A stretch of DNA of 64,000 nucleotides from Terrimesophilobacter sp964651535 (GCA_964651535.1 CAZYYE010000002.1:682001-746000), one strand, 5' to 3'; positions 16,557 through 25,497 are shown, numbered from the stretch's first letter. The notes: generated from the letters alone by a model not told the origin. A program made the numbers and translations.

Positions 16557-18082
16557 TACGCCCGCAACTTGACGTTGACCTGCTTGATCTGGGTGAAGCC
16601 TTCGAGCATTCCCTCAAGGGATGCCTCGCGGCCGATCCCGGACTGCTTGTAGCCGCCGTACGACTGTCCGGCGACCTGGCCGCCGCCCTGATTCACCTGC
16701 ACCCAGCCGGCTTCGAGCCGGTGTGCGGTGTTCAGCGCGTTGTCGAGGTTGTGGCTCCACACGAACGCCGCGAGTCCGTAGTGCGAGTCGTTCGCCATGG
16801 CAACGACTTCGTCGACGGTCTTCCACGGGATCGCGACGAGCACGGGTCCGAAGATCTCTTCGCGCGCGAGCCGGAATTCGTTCCGCCCTCCCGAGAACAC
16901 CGTGGGCACGTGGTAGTAACCCTCGGTGAGCGGGCCGTCCGTTGGCGCGGTGCCGCCGAGCGCGACGGTCATGTCCTTGCTTTCGCGGCCTTCGACCATG
17001 TATTCGTCGATCGCGTCGAACTGCTTCTGGTTGATGACGGCGCCCATGTCCGAGGCTTCATCCAGCGGGTTGCCGACGACAAGTCCGCTGAGCTTGTCGA
17101 CGAGCGAGCCGAGAACTTCGTCGTAAATGTCTTCGTGCAGGAACAGGCGCGAGCCTGCGGTGCAACTCTGGCCCTGGCGGGTGAATCGGCTCGCAAGCAG
17201 CAGGCCGTCGAGGAGCTGGTCGTCGACGCCGTCCGGGAACACGATGTTCGGGTTCTTGCCGCCGAGCTCGAGCGACATGTGGGCGAGGCGCTGGCCTGCC
17301 TGCCGTGCGACCGTCCTGCCCACTTCGGTGGAGCCGGTGAAGGAGACCTTGTCGACATCCGGATGGTCGGCGAGCGCCGACCCGATGAGGCTCCCGCGGC
17401 CGGTCAGGGCGTTGAGCACGCCGGTCGGCAGGTACTTGTTGCACACCGAGGCGAGCAGCAGGATCGTGAGCGGCGCGTCATCCGCGGCCTTCAGCACGAC
17501 GGTGTTGCCTGCGGCGAGCGCGGCGGGAACCTTGAAGCCGGCGATCATGAGCGGCGAGTTCCACGGCAGGATCGCGGCGACGACGCCGAGCGGCTCGCGG
17601 CGCGTGTACTGCAGCTGGTTGTCGCCCGCGGGCAGAGTGACGCCCTTGGCTTCTCCGGCAACCCCGGCGAAGTAGCGGAACAGGGACACGAGCGCTGCAG
17701 TTTCCGGGCGCGCTTGCGTGCGCAGGGCATTCCCCGTGTCGAGGGAGGTGAGCCTCGAGAAGTCGTCGGCGCGGGCTTCGATTTCGTCGGCGATGAGCGA
17801 GAGCGCGCGTGCGCGCTCCGAGAAGTGCGTTGACCGCCAGCCAGGGAACGCCGCTTTCGCCGCCGCCACGGCGAGGTTCACATCCTCGACTCCTGCCGCG
17901 GGCACGCGCGTGATGACCGTGCCCCGGCGCGAGGGGTTGTGCACGTCGCGCCATTCGCCCGTGACTGACTCGACCGGTTCGCCGTTGATCCACATCGGCT
18001 GGTCGGGCCCCGTGAATGTCGTGTGCGTGTCTACCGCGCTGCCGTGCGTGATGTCACTGCTGTGCGCCACTTCCTTGGCCAT
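16556..18082 (-). CDS. NAD(P)-dependent aldehyde dehydrogenase
   Basis: A 508-residue aldehyde dehydrogenase. The catalytic Cys307 lies in GQSCTAG and the general base Glu272 in LELGGKNP. FTGST and PWNSP cofactor motifs are present. Because the Glu is kept, this is a hydrolytic enzyme that makes a free acid, not a CoA-acylating methylmalonate-semialdehyde dehydrogenase of the MmsA type. AGGA precedes the ATG. In a valine-type operon its natural substrate may be methylmalonate semialdehyde, with the downstream CoA-transferase completing the route; this is inference. Confidence 0.88.
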   Translation of the reverse strand: MAKEVAHSSDITHGSAVDTHTTFTGPDQPMWINGEPVESVTGEWRDVHNPSRRGTVITRVPAAGVEDVNLAVAAAKAAFPGWRSTHFSERARALSLIADEIEARADDFSRLTSLDTGNALRTQARPETAALVSLFRYFAGVAGEAKGVTLPAGDNQLQYTRREPLGVVAAILPWNSPLMIAGFKVPAALAAGNTVVLKAADDAPLTILLLASVCNKYLPTGVLNALTGRGSLIGSALADHPDVDKVSFTGSTEVGRTVARQAGQRLAHMSLELGGKNPNIVFPDGVDDQLLDGLLLASRFTRQGQSCTAGSRLFLHEDIYDEVLGSLVDKLSGLVVGNPLDEASDMGAVINQKQFDAIDEYMVEGRESKDMTVALGGTAPTDGPLTEGYYHVPTVFSGGRNEFRLAREEIFGPVLVAIPWKTVDEVVAMANDSHYGLAAFVWSHNLDNALNTAHRLEAGWVQVNQGGGQVAGQSYGGYKQSGIGREASLEGMLEGFTQIKQVNVKLRA

Positions 18083-18089
18083 CGTCTTC

Positions 18090-18866
18090 CTATCGATTCG
18101 TGAACTGGGGATCGCGCTTCTCCACGAATGCGCTCATTCCCTCTTTCTGGTCTTCCGTCGCAAAGGTCGCGTGGAATACGCGCCGCTCGAACCGGATGCC
18201 GTTCTCCAGCATCGTCTCGTACGCGGCGTTCACGACTTCTTTCGCCATCATCGCGATGGGAAGAGACAGTGATCCAATCGTATCGCCGACGGCGAGTGCT
18301 TCATCGAGCACGGTGTCGGCGGGAACGACCCTCGAGACGAGCCCAGCGCGCTCGGCCTCCTCCGCGCCCATCGTGCGGCCCGTAAGGATGAGTTCCATCG
18401 CCTTTGCTTTGCCGATCGCCCGCGTGAGCCGTTGCGAGCCGCCCATCCCCGGGATGACGCCGAGCTTGATCTCCGGTTGACCGAACTTCGCGTTGTCGCC
18501 CGCGATCACGATGTCGCACATCATGACGAGCTCGCATCCGCCCCCGAGCGCGAATCCTGACACTGCGGCGATGATGGGCGTGCGCACGGCGGTGAATCGG
18601 CTCCACCCTTCGAACCAGTCGGCCGCGTACATGTCCAGGTAGTCCTTCGACGCCATCTCCTTCACGTCGGCGCCCGCCGCGAACGCCTTCGCGGAACCCG
18701 TGAGCACGATCGCGCCGATGCCCGTGTCGGCGTCCAGTTCGGATGCCGCCGCGACAAGTTCCTGCATGAGCTCGAGGTTCAGGGCGTTGAGCGCTTCCGG
18801 CCGATTCAGGGTGATGAGCCCGACCCGGTTGCGCCGCTCGACGTTGATGGTCTTCCACTTCGTCAT
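18090..18866 (-). CDS. Enoyl-CoA hydratase
   Basis: A 258-residue crotonase-family hydratase. AFAAGADVKEM and FALGGGCELVMMCD form the oxyanion hole. The pair of catalytic glutamates is at the expected positions (GCELV, and FGQPEIKLG). Short-chain hydratases of this type hydrate crotonyl- or methacrylyl-CoA. ATG 18866 overlaps the stop of the upstream dehydrogenase as ATGA. In the inferred pathway it converts methacrylyl-CoA to 3-hydroxyisobutyryl-CoA. Confidence 0.9.
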   Translation of the reverse strand: MTKWKTINVERRNRVGLITLNRPEALNALNLELMQELVAAASELDADTGIGAIVLTGSAKAFAAGADVKEMASKDYLDMYAADWFEGWSRFTAVRTPIIAAVSGFALGGGCELVMMCDIVIAGDNAKFGQPEIKLGVIPGMGGSQRLTRAIGKAKAMELILTGRTMGAEEAERAGLVSRVVPADTVLDEALAVGDTIGSLSLPIAMMAKEVVNAAYETMLENGIRFERRVFHATFATEDQKEGMSAFVEKRDPQFTNR

Positions 18867-19774
18867 GATGAGGCTCCCTGCTTGGTGTCGGCGGAACGTT
18901 CGCGGATCGTGTTGATGATGGCGGAGAAATCCAGGCCGGCACCTCCTTCGTCGGCGAAACGCCGGTAGATCTCTGCCGCGAGCGTTCCCATTCGGGCATC
19001 CGTGCCGGTGGATTCGAGCGCGGCGAGCGCGAGCCCCAGGTCTTTCGCCATGAGCTGGCCCGCGAATCCGGGCTCGTAGTCGCGATTGGCCGGACTGTTC
19101 GGGACGGGTCCGGGAACCGGGCAGTTCGTTGTGAGCGCCCAGCACTGACCTGACGCCGCCGAGGAGACATCGAACATGGCCTGGTTGCTCAAGCCCAGCT
19201 TCTCGCCGAGCACGAACGCCTCGCTCACCGCGATCATGGAGACGCCGAGGATCATGTTGTTGCAGATCTTCGCGGCCTGCCCTGCTCCCGATCCGCCGCA
19301 GTGCACGACGCGTCCGCCCATCACGGACAGCAGGGGCTCTGCCTCCGCGAAGTCGGCGTCATCGCCGCCGACCATGAACGTGAGCGTGCCCGCCTCCGCG
19401 CCCATGACCCCGCCGGAGACGGGCGCATCCATGCCGCGGTGCCCCGCCGCGATCGCGAGGTCGCGCGCCGCACGCGCGCTGTCGACGTCGATCGTGGAGG
19501 AGTCGATGAACAGCGTGCCGGGCTTCGCCGCGGAAAGCAGTCCGCCCTGATACACATCGAGCACTTGCTGGCCGGCGAGCAGCATCGTGATGACGACGTC
19601 AGCGTCTGCTGCCGCTTCCGGCCCGCCCGCAGCGATCGTGACCCCGTGTGCGCGGGCGGCGTCGAGAGCTGCGGGCGCGAGGTCGAACCCCGTGACGGCG
19701 TGGCCGGCCTTCACGAGATTGGCGGCCATCGGTCCGCCCATGTGGCCGAGTCCGATGAATGCGATGTTCGTCAT
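18863..19774 (-). CDS. mmsB: 3-hydroxyisobutyrate dehydrogenase
   Basis: A 303-residue beta-hydroxyacid dehydrogenase. The N-terminal Rossmann motif is FIGLGHMGGPMAANL, followed by the substrate-binding DAPVSGGVMGAEAGTL and the catalytic Lys in GAGQAAKICNN. These match 3-hydroxyisobutyrate dehydrogenases, which make methylmalonate semialdehyde with NAD. The frame extends further upstream, but ATG 19774 sits in a 4-nt overlap with the preceding stop and fits the family start. It belongs to the valine catabolic operon. Confidence 0.92.
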   Translation of the reverse strand: MTNIAFIGLGHMGGPMAANLVKAGHAVTGFDLAPAALDAARAHGVTIAAGGPEAAADADVVITMLLAGQQVLDVYQGGLLSAAKPGTLFIDSSTIDVDSARAARDLAIAAGHRGMDAPVSGGVMGAEAGTLTFMVGGDDADFAEAEPLLSVMGGRVVHCGGSGAGQAAKICNNMILGVSMIAVSEAFVLGEKLGLSNQAMFDVSSAASGQCWALTTNCPVPGPVPNSPANRDYEPGFAGQLMAKDLGLALAALESTGTDARMGTLAAEIYRRFADEGGAGLDFSAIINTIRERSADTKQGASS

Positions 19775-20838
19775 GGTGTGCTCCTGTCCTGCCGGGCGGT
19801 GAGCCCGAGTTCCCCTTCGTCGCCGGGCGCGAAGTACGCCTCGATGTCCGCGCGCGCGACATCGGAGAGGCTCGCGGGCGACCAGCGCGGCATCCGGTCC
19901 TTGTCGATGACTTGCGCGCGGATGCCCTCGATGAGCTCGGTGCCGTGCAGGAAGCTCGTCGATACGCGCCAATCCTGCTCGAGCGCCTCCTCGAGCGAGT
20001 CCAGTTGCCGCGCCCTGCGCACGGCCTCGAGCGCAACGCTCACTCCCGTCGGCGACTTCGTCAGAATGATGGATGCCGTCTCGCGCGCCGCCGACACCGT
20101 CGACGCCTGCAGCCTGGCGACGATCGTCGCCGCGTCGTCCCCCTCGTAACAGGAGTCGATCCAGCTGCGCTGCGCCGCGAGCGGCGAGGCGGGCGCCGGC
20201 ATCGCCACGGCCGCGATCGCTTCCGCGGCCGGCGTGGTTTCCAGGGCTGTCGCGAGCGCTGGCAGCCAGTCGCTCTCCACGTAGTGGTCGGCGAACCCGA
20301 GCGCCACGGCATCCGCCCCCGACCCCATTCGCCCGGTCATGGCAAGGTGGGTGCCGAGTTCGCCCGGCGCGCGGGACAGCAGCCAGGGACCGCCGACATC
20401 CGGAGAGAACCCGATGCCGACCTCAGGCATCCCGAATCGGGTGCGTTCCGTGACGATTCGCGCGTTCGCGTGCGCGGAGACGCCGATGCCGCCGCCGAGC
20501 ACGACGCCATCCATGAACGCCACATACGGTTTCGGATAGCGGGCGATGCGGGCGTTGAGCAGGTACTCGTCGTGCCAGAACAGTCGAGTGCCATCGCCGC
20601 CGGCGAGCGCATCGTGGTACATGCCGACGATGTCCCCTCCCGCGCACAATCCGCGCTCCCCCGCGCCGGTGAGGAGGACGGTCTTGACGCTGTCGTCGTG
20701 CTCCCACTCGTCGAGTGCCGCCGCGATGCGCAGGATCATGCTGCGGGTGATCGCGTTCATGGCGTGCGGCCGGTTGAGCACAAGGGAGCCGACCGCGCCG
20801 CGGCGCTCCACGAGGACTTCATCGTCCGAGTGCTGCAT
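19771..20838 (-). CDS. 3-hydroxyisobutyryl-CoA hydrolase
   Basis: A 355-residue crotonase-superfamily hydrolase. LCAGGDIVGMYHDA, DGVVLGGGIGVSAHA and MPEVGIGFSPDVGG are characteristic of 3-hydroxyisobutyryl-CoA hydrolases, and the ~350-residue length separates it from hydratases. It frees 3-hydroxyisobutyrate for the dehydrogenase encoded next, with a 4-nt overlap between the two genes. It sits 39 nt downstream of the acyl-CoA dehydrogenase. Confidence 0.9.
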   Translation of the reverse strand: MQHSDDEVLVERRGAVGSLVLNRPHAMNAITRSMILRIAAALDEWEHDDSVKTVLLTGAGERGLCAGGDIVGMYHDALAGGDGTRLFWHDEYLLNARIARYPKPYVAFMDGVVLGGGIGVSAHANARIVTERTRFGMPEVGIGFSPDVGGPWLLSRAPGELGTHLAMTGRMGSGADAVALGFADHYVESDWLPALATALETTPAAEAIAAVAMPAPASPLAAQRSWIDSCYEGDDAATIVARLQASTVSAARETASIILTKSPTGVSVALEAVRRARQLDSLEEALEQDWRVSTSFLHGTELIEGIRAQVIDKDRMPRWSPASLSDVARADIEAYFAPGDEGELGLTARQDRSTP

Positions 20839-20877
20839 GTGTTCCTCCGGCTGCTTCGACTTCTGTTGCCTTCGTGC

Positions 20878-22014
20878 TCAACGACCCAGAAGACTCCGGC
20901 CCACGATGAGTTGCATGATTTCGTTCGTGCCTTCGAGGATCTGGTGAACACGAAGGTCGCGCACGATGCGCTCCAGGCCGTACTCCGTGAGATAACCGTA
21001 ACCCCCGTGCAACTGGATAGCACTGTTGGCGACAGCGAACCCGGCGTCCGTCGCGACACGTTTGGCCATGGCGCACAAGCGCACCTTGTCCGCGTCTCCG
21101 CTGTCGAGGGCCGCGGCCGCGCGGGAGAGCAGGGTGCGTGCGGATTCGAGTTGCGTGTCCATGTCGGCGAGCGTGAACAGGATGGACTGGTGTTCAGCGA
21201 GCGGTTTTCCGAACGTTTCCCTGCTTTGCACGTACTCGACGGTCTTGTCGAGTGCTGACTGTCCTCCGCCGAGCGAGCACGCGCCGATGTTGAGCCGGCC
21301 GCCGTTCAGGCCGTTCATGGCGATGCCGAAGCCGTCGCCTTCCTCGGCGAGCCGATTCGCGATCGGAACGCGAACGTCCTCGAAGATCACGGCGCGGGTC
21401 GGCTGAGCGTTCCAGCCCATTTTCTTCTCGAGCGGGCCGAACGAGAGCCCCGGCGTGCCGTCGGGGACGAGGATCGCGCTCACTCCCTTGCTGCCGGTGT
21501 CCGCAGTGCGTGCCATGACGACGTAGATCGCGGAAGCGCCAGCTCCCGAAATGAACTGTTTCGTGCCGTTGATGACGTAGTCGTCGCCGTCCCTCACGGC
21601 ACGGGTGGACAGCGCGGCGGCATCCGACCCTGCGCCCGGCTCGGTGAGGCAGTAGCTGCCGAGGTGCTCCATGGTGGCGAGTTTCGGAATCCACTCTTCG
21701 CGCTGGGCGTCGGAGCCGTAGGTGTCGATCATCCACACGACCATGTTGTGGATGGAAATGTAGGCGGCGATCGTGGTGTCGCCCTTGGCCAGTTCCTCGA
21801 AAATCAGCACCGCATCCGCACGGGAGAGGCCCGAACCGCCGAATTCTTCGCGCGAGTACATGGCCCCCATGCCGAGTTCGCCCGCCTGGCGGAGCACGTC
21901 GACGGGGAAGTGGTGCTTCTCGTCCCACTCCGCCGCGTGCGGCGCGAGCGAATCAGAAGCGAAGCTGCGGACCATGTCGACGAGATCCTGCTGGTCGGCG
22001 CTGATGGGGTAAAT
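20878..22014 (-). CDS. Acyl-CoA dehydrogenase, isobutyryl-CoA type
   Basis: A flavin acyl-CoA dehydrogenase of 378 residues. YCLTEPGAGSDAA and QFISGAGASAIYVV contact FAD and substrate; the C-terminal QLHGGYGYLTEYGLERIVRD is the family signature. The catalytic Glu appears in EGTNEIMQ. Context with hydratase, hydrolase and mmsB points to isobutyryl-CoA. The frame reaches back to a TTG at 22047, but that codon lies inside a palindromic operator. An ATT at 22012-22014 preceded by GGAGG with 6-nt spacing gives the expected N-terminus, so an ATT start is proposed. The first ATG in frame would remove about 14 residues. Confidence 0.85.
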   Translation of the reverse strand: MYPISADQQDLVDMVRSFASDSLAPHAAEWDEKHHFPVDVLRQAGELGMGAMYSREEFGGSGLSRADAVLIFEELAKGDTTIAAYISIHNMVVWMIDTYGSDAQREEWIPKLATMEHLGSYCLTEPGAGSDAAALSTRAVRDGDDYVINGTKQFISGAGASAIYVVMARTADTGSKGVSAILVPDGTPGLSFGPLEKKMGWNAQPTRAVIFEDVRVPIANRLAEEGDGFGIAMNGLNGGRLNIGACSLGGGQSALDKTVEYVQSRETFGKPLAEHQSILFTLADMDTQLESARTLLSRAAAALDSGDADKVRLCAMAKRVATDAGFAVANSAIQLHGGYGYLTEYGLERIVRDLRVHQILEGTNEIMQLIVGRSLLGR

Positions 22015-22032
22015 GGTGAACCTCCGACAATT

Positions 22033-22050
22033 TAGTTGGACATCCAACTA
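22033..22050. promoter_or_regulatory. Palindromic operator between ACAD and etfB promoters
   Basis: TAGTTGGA and TCCAACTA form a perfect inverted repeat around CA. It lies in the divergent spacer of the acyl-CoA dehydrogenase and etfB genes, and part of it recurs upstream of the carboxylase gene. The size fits a TetR-type or similar dimeric repressor. Confidence 0.55.
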
Positions 22051-22117
22051 TATCGTTGTGGCCCGTCCTCCAACAGAATGTCGCGTCGGCCCGATCAGTG
22101 GTGGAATAGTAGGCATG

Positions 22118-22894
22118 ATGAAGATCGCAGTGCTCGTAAAGGAAGTGCCGGACACCTGGAGCGACCGAAAAATCGATGAAGCGACGAAACGCGTCGACCG
22201 CGATGGGGACGTCGTCATCGACGAAATCAACGAGAAAGCGGTTGAGGCCGCGCTCCTCGTGAAGGAGGCGAACGACGGCGAAGTCACCGCCATCACGATG
22301 GGCCCCAAGAATGCGCTGGATGCTGTGCGCAAAGCGCTCGCGATGGGCGCGGATGCCGGCATCCACATCGTCGATGACGCGCTCGGCGGATCGGATGCGA
22401 TCCAGACCTCCGCCGCGCTCGCCGCGGCCCTCGGCTCCCGCGAATTCGACCTCATCATCGCCGGCAACGAGTCCACGGATGGGCGCACGGCCGCAATCCC
22501 GGCAATGCTGGCCGAACGCCTCGGCCTCGCGCAGGCCACATTCCTGCGCACGCTGAGCGTCAAGGACGGCACGGTGTCGGGCGAACGGATGGTCGACGAC
22601 GGCCACGTCGAGGTCAGCGCGGCGCTTCCCGCGCTCGTGTCGGTGACCGAGCAGATCGCTGAAGCGCGATTCCCAAACTTCAAGGGCATCATGGCCGCGA
22701 AGAAGAAACCCGTCGAAACGCTCACGATTGCTGATCTGGGGATCGACGCGGCGGATGCCGGTGGAGAGAACTCCTGGTCGGTGGTCGACACGGTCACAGC
22801 GAAACCGCCGCGCGAAGGCGGCACCATCATCAAGGACGACGGCACCGCCGGCCAACAACTTGCCGAGTACCTCGCCTCGGCGAAACTGATTTAA
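22118..22894 (+). CDS. etfB: Electron transfer flavoprotein beta subunit
   Basis: A 258-residue EtfB. It begins MKIAVLVKEVPDTWS and has the AMP/FAD-binding beta-subunit motifs (VTAITMGP, IIAGNESTDGRT). With EtfA it accepts electrons from acyl-CoA dehydrogenases such as the divergent neighbour. Two tandem ATG codons are present (22115 and 22118); the second is chosen by spacing to an AT-rich -10-like segment. The gap to etfA is 11 nt. Confidence 0.93.
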   Translation: MKIAVLVKEVPDTWSDRKIDEATKRVDRDGDVVIDEINEKAVEAALLVKEANDGEVTAITMGPKNALDAVRKALAMGADAGIHIVDDALGGSDAIQTSAALAAALGSREFDLIIAGNESTDGRTAAIPAMLAERLGLAQATFLRTLSVKDGTVSGERMVDDGHVEVSAALPALVSVTEQIAEARFPNFKGIMAAKKKPVETLTIADLGIDAADAGGENSWSVVDTVTAKPPREGGTIIKDDGTAGQQLAEYLASAKLI

Positions 22895-22905
22895 GGGAGC
22901 CTCGA

Positions 22906-23865
22906 ATGCCACAGGTACTCGCACTCATCGAACTGGTCGACGGCAAACCGTCCGACTCCGCAGGCGAGCTGCTCGCGGCGGCCGCCGTGCTCGGCGAACC
23001 CGCCGCCGTGGTGGTCACGGAAGGCTCCGCCGGCGATGTCGCGAAGGAGCTGGGCAAGCTCGGCGCGGCGACCGTGTACGCAGCTTCGGTCACGGGCGCG
23101 AATTCGCTCCTCGTGACACCTCACGTGGCCGCGCTCGAGGCAGCAGTCGCGGCAGCCAAGCCTGCCGCCGTGATCGTCGGCTCCACTCCGGATTCCCGTG
23201 AGGCCGGCGCGCGCCTCGCCGTGCGGATCGGTGGTGCCTACCAAAGCGACGTCACCGGCCTCAGCGCGAAAGCGGTCGTCACGCAGTCCGCGTTCGGCGG
23301 TGCGTACATCGTCACCGCGAGCGCGGCGAAGGGCATCCCCGTGATCTCGATCAGGTCGAGCTCGATCGATGGCGCCGCGGCGGCAGCATCCGGCACGCTC
23401 GTCGAGCTCGACGTCTCCGGAGACTCGGCACCGACGACGAAGATCGTCGCTCGCCATGTGGAAACCGCGGCAAGCGAGCGACCGAGCCTGAAAGCCGCGA
23501 ACATCGTGGTCTCCGGCGGACGCGGGCTTGGCTCGAAGGAGAAGTTCGCGCTCGTGGGCGAACTCGCCGACTCGCTCGGCGCGGCTCTCGGTGCGTCGCG
23601 CGCCGCCGTGGATGCCGGGTATTGCGAACACAACCTGCAGGTCGGCCAGACGGGAACGACGGTTTCCCCCGACCTCTACATCGCCGTCGGCATCTCCGGC
23701 GCGATCCAGCACCTCGCGGGAATGCAGAGTTCGAAGACGATCGTGGCAATCAACAAAGATGAGAACTCGCCCATCTTCGACATTGCGGACTTCGGCATCG
23801 TCGGCGACCTGTTCACGGTCGTCCCCCAATTCATGGAGGCTGTGGCGGCGAGGAAGAAGGGATGA
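22906..23865 (+). CDS. etfA: Electron transfer flavoprotein alpha subunit
   Basis: A 319-residue EtfA. The C-terminal FAD domain carries VSGGRGLG, GQTGTTVSPDLYIAVGISG and AINKDENSPIF, all diagnostic. It binds the redox-active FAD of the ETF dimer. AAGGGAG lies before the ATG. Its last 4 nt overlap the cytochrome gene, implying that a membrane electron acceptor is made together with ETF. Confidence 0.94.
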   Translation: MPQVLALIELVDGKPSDSAGELLAAAAVLGEPAAVVVTEGSAGDVAKELGKLGAATVYAASVTGANSLLVTPHVAALEAAVAAAKPAAVIVGSTPDSREAGARLAVRIGGAYQSDVTGLSAKAVVTQSAFGGAYIVTASAAKGIPVISIRSSSIDGAAAAASGTLVELDVSGDSAPTTKIVARHVETAASERPSLKAANIVVSGGRGLGSKEKFALVGELADSLGAALGASRAAVDAGYCEHNLQVGQTGTTVSPDLYIAVGISGAIQHLAGMQSSKTIVAINKDENSPIFDIADFGIVGDLFTVVPQFMEAVAARKKG

Positions 23866-24782
23866 GCCTCGACACCTTCAGGCAGAGCCGGTGGTTCTCA
23901 CCCGTCTGGATCGTGCCTGCGCTTCTCGTTGTCGGGGCCATCGTCGTGGCGCTCGCGATCTGGCTGCGCACGCTGCCCGACGTTCAATCGTTCATGGCCG
24001 ACTACCCCGGGCGCAGCGAACTTCCTGAAGGTGCGACGGAAGGGTTCCCCGCGTGGCTGGCCTGGCAACACTTCTTCAACTCGTTCTTCATCCTGTTCGT
24101 CATCCGCTCGGGGCTTCTGATCCGCACGACGAAGCGCCCTGAAGCGTACTGGACCCGCAACAATACGGGGCTGCTGCGCACGAAGGGCGAACCGCAACGC
24201 ATCAGCATCCACCAGTGGTTCCACATCAGCATCAACACGCTGTGGCTGGTCAACGGGCTCGTGCTCTACGTGCTGCTGTTCACGACGAACCAGTGGATGC
24301 GCATCGTCCCGGTGAGCTGGGACATCTTCCCGAATGCGGTTTCGGCTGGTCTCCAGTACGCGTCGTTCGACTGGCCCATCGAAATGGGCTGGGTGAACTA
24401 CAACGCGCTCCAGGTGCTCGCCTACTTCGTGACCGTGTTCATCGCGGCGCCGCTTGCCGTGCTCACGGGGCTTCGGATGACGCCGGGGCTCGCCGCACGC
24501 TGGAAGCCGCTGGAGCGGGTGTTCCCCGTGCAGCTCGCGCGGCTGCTCCACTTCCCGATCATGGTGTACTTCGTGCTGTTCATCGTCGTGCACGTCGCGC
24601 TCGTGCTCCTCACCGGGGCGCTCAACAACCTGAACCACATGTACGCGATCCGCGACGACCAGTCGTGGTGGGGCTTCGGGCTGTTCATGGCGTCGCTCGT
24701 GGTCATGGCCGTAGCCTGGGTGGCGGCGAAGCCGTCCATCCTCGCGATGATCGCGGGGATGAGCGGCAAGGTGCGCCGCTAG
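23862..24782 (+). CDS. Cytochrome b-type membrane protein coupled to etfBA
   Basis: A 306-residue integral membrane protein with about five hydrophobic segments. Histidines in the segments around WQHFFNSF, IHQWFHISIN and LLHFPIMV, plus VVHVALVLLTG, are candidate haem ligands, as in the cytochrome b561/hydrogenase cytochrome b superfamily. No Fe-S motif is seen. The ATGA overlap with etfA suggests that it receives electrons from ETF and passes them to quinone. That role is inference from linkage; the classical ETF:quinone oxidoreductase is not encoded here. Confidence 0.75.
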   Translation: MSLDTFRQSRWFSPVWIVPALLVVGAIVVALAIWLRTLPDVQSFMADYPGRSELPEGATEGFPAWLAWQHFFNSFFILFVIRSGLLIRTTKRPEAYWTRNNTGLLRTKGEPQRISIHQWFHISINTLWLVNGLVLYVLLFTTNQWMRIVPVSWDIFPNAVSAGLQYASFDWPIEMGWVNYNALQVLAYFVTVFIAAPLAVLTGLRMTPGLAARWKPLERVFPVQLARLLHFPIMVYFVLFIVVHVALVLLTGALNNLNHMYAIRDDQSWWGFGLFMASLVVMAVAWVAAKPSILAMIAGMSGKVRR

Positions 24783-24792
24783 CCACTTCGCG

Positions 24793-25497
24793 CTAGCTGG
24801 TTGGCTCGACGGGGCCACCGTCCGGCGCCGCATCCGTTGAACGGCGGTTCGACATGACGGCGGCGGTCACGATGACGGCGGCGATCGCCAGGACTCCGAG
24901 GCCGACGAGAACCCACATCCAGGCGGGCGGCGCGGCGGGTTCGGCACTCGCCTCTGCGTGCATGTCGAGGCTGCCCTCGTAGCTCGTGTTCCAGGTCACC
25001 GTCATGCCGTTGAGAGTGCCGTTGTGCTCGGTCACCGTGCCGGGGAACGTGATGGAGATTTGGATGTTCGACGTGTCGGCATCCTCCGGCACGTCGTTGC
25101 TGTCGGGGGTGAAGTCGAGCTTGCCGGTGAACTCGAATTCGTCGCCGTCGCGCTCCAGCTGCAGAGAGCCCTCGGCGCCCTCGTTGTTGATTGCGGAAAG
25201 CGGAGTGCCGTTGAGGCTGAACCGCGATCCGACATAGCCGTCCTCGTCGTAGGTGTTCCTCGTGACGCCATCGGCGCCCGCCAGGTCGGGAAGAAGGTTC
25301 TGTTCGATCGCCTTGGCCCGATCGTCGGCCTCCGCCTTCGCGTTGGGGCCGTCCCCGACAACGGAGGCAACGACGATGTCGCCGTGAAGGGTGTTGTCCG
25401 GCATCACGGTGAGGTGAGCCTGGAACCTGACACAACCGCTCAGTAGAACAATCGCGGCAGCGGCGATGATCGCTCCTGCAATTCGTGATTTTCTCAT
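24793..25497 (-). CDS. LppM-like lipoprotein with C-terminal membrane anchor
   Basis: A 234-residue exported protein. The signal peptide ends in LLSGC at Cys22, a lipobox. The mature part resembles the LppM/DUF3153 domain (VRFQAHLTVMPDNTLHG). A hydrophobic helix around 195-215 and a short charged tail form a second membrane anchor. The family is found in Gram-positive actinobacteria and its biochemical role is unsettled. It is convergent with the cytochrome gene, only 10 nt away. Confidence 0.75.
   Translation of the reverse strand: MRKSRIAGAIIAAAAIVLLSGCVRFQAHLTVMPDNTLHGDIVVASVVGDGPNAKAEADDRAKAIEQNLLPDLAGADGVTRNTYDEDGYVGSRFSLNGTPLSAINNEGAEGSLQLERDGDEFEFTGKLDFTPDSNDVPEDADTSNIQISITFPGTVTEHNGTLNGMTVTWNTSYEGSLDMHAEASAEPAAPPAWMWVLVGLGVLAIAAVIVTAAVMSNRRSTDAAPDGGPVEPTS

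Noticed and set aside
14494..16617. A 707-residue fusion of an Arg-rich domain to an enoyl-CoA hydratase
   Set aside because: The upstream part is an out-of-frame reading of the CoA-transferase gene; the true start is GTG 15282.
18090..19145. N-terminally extended enoyl-CoA hydratase
   Set aside because: The extension lies over mmsB in another frame; ATG 18866 gives the family length and an ATGA overlap.
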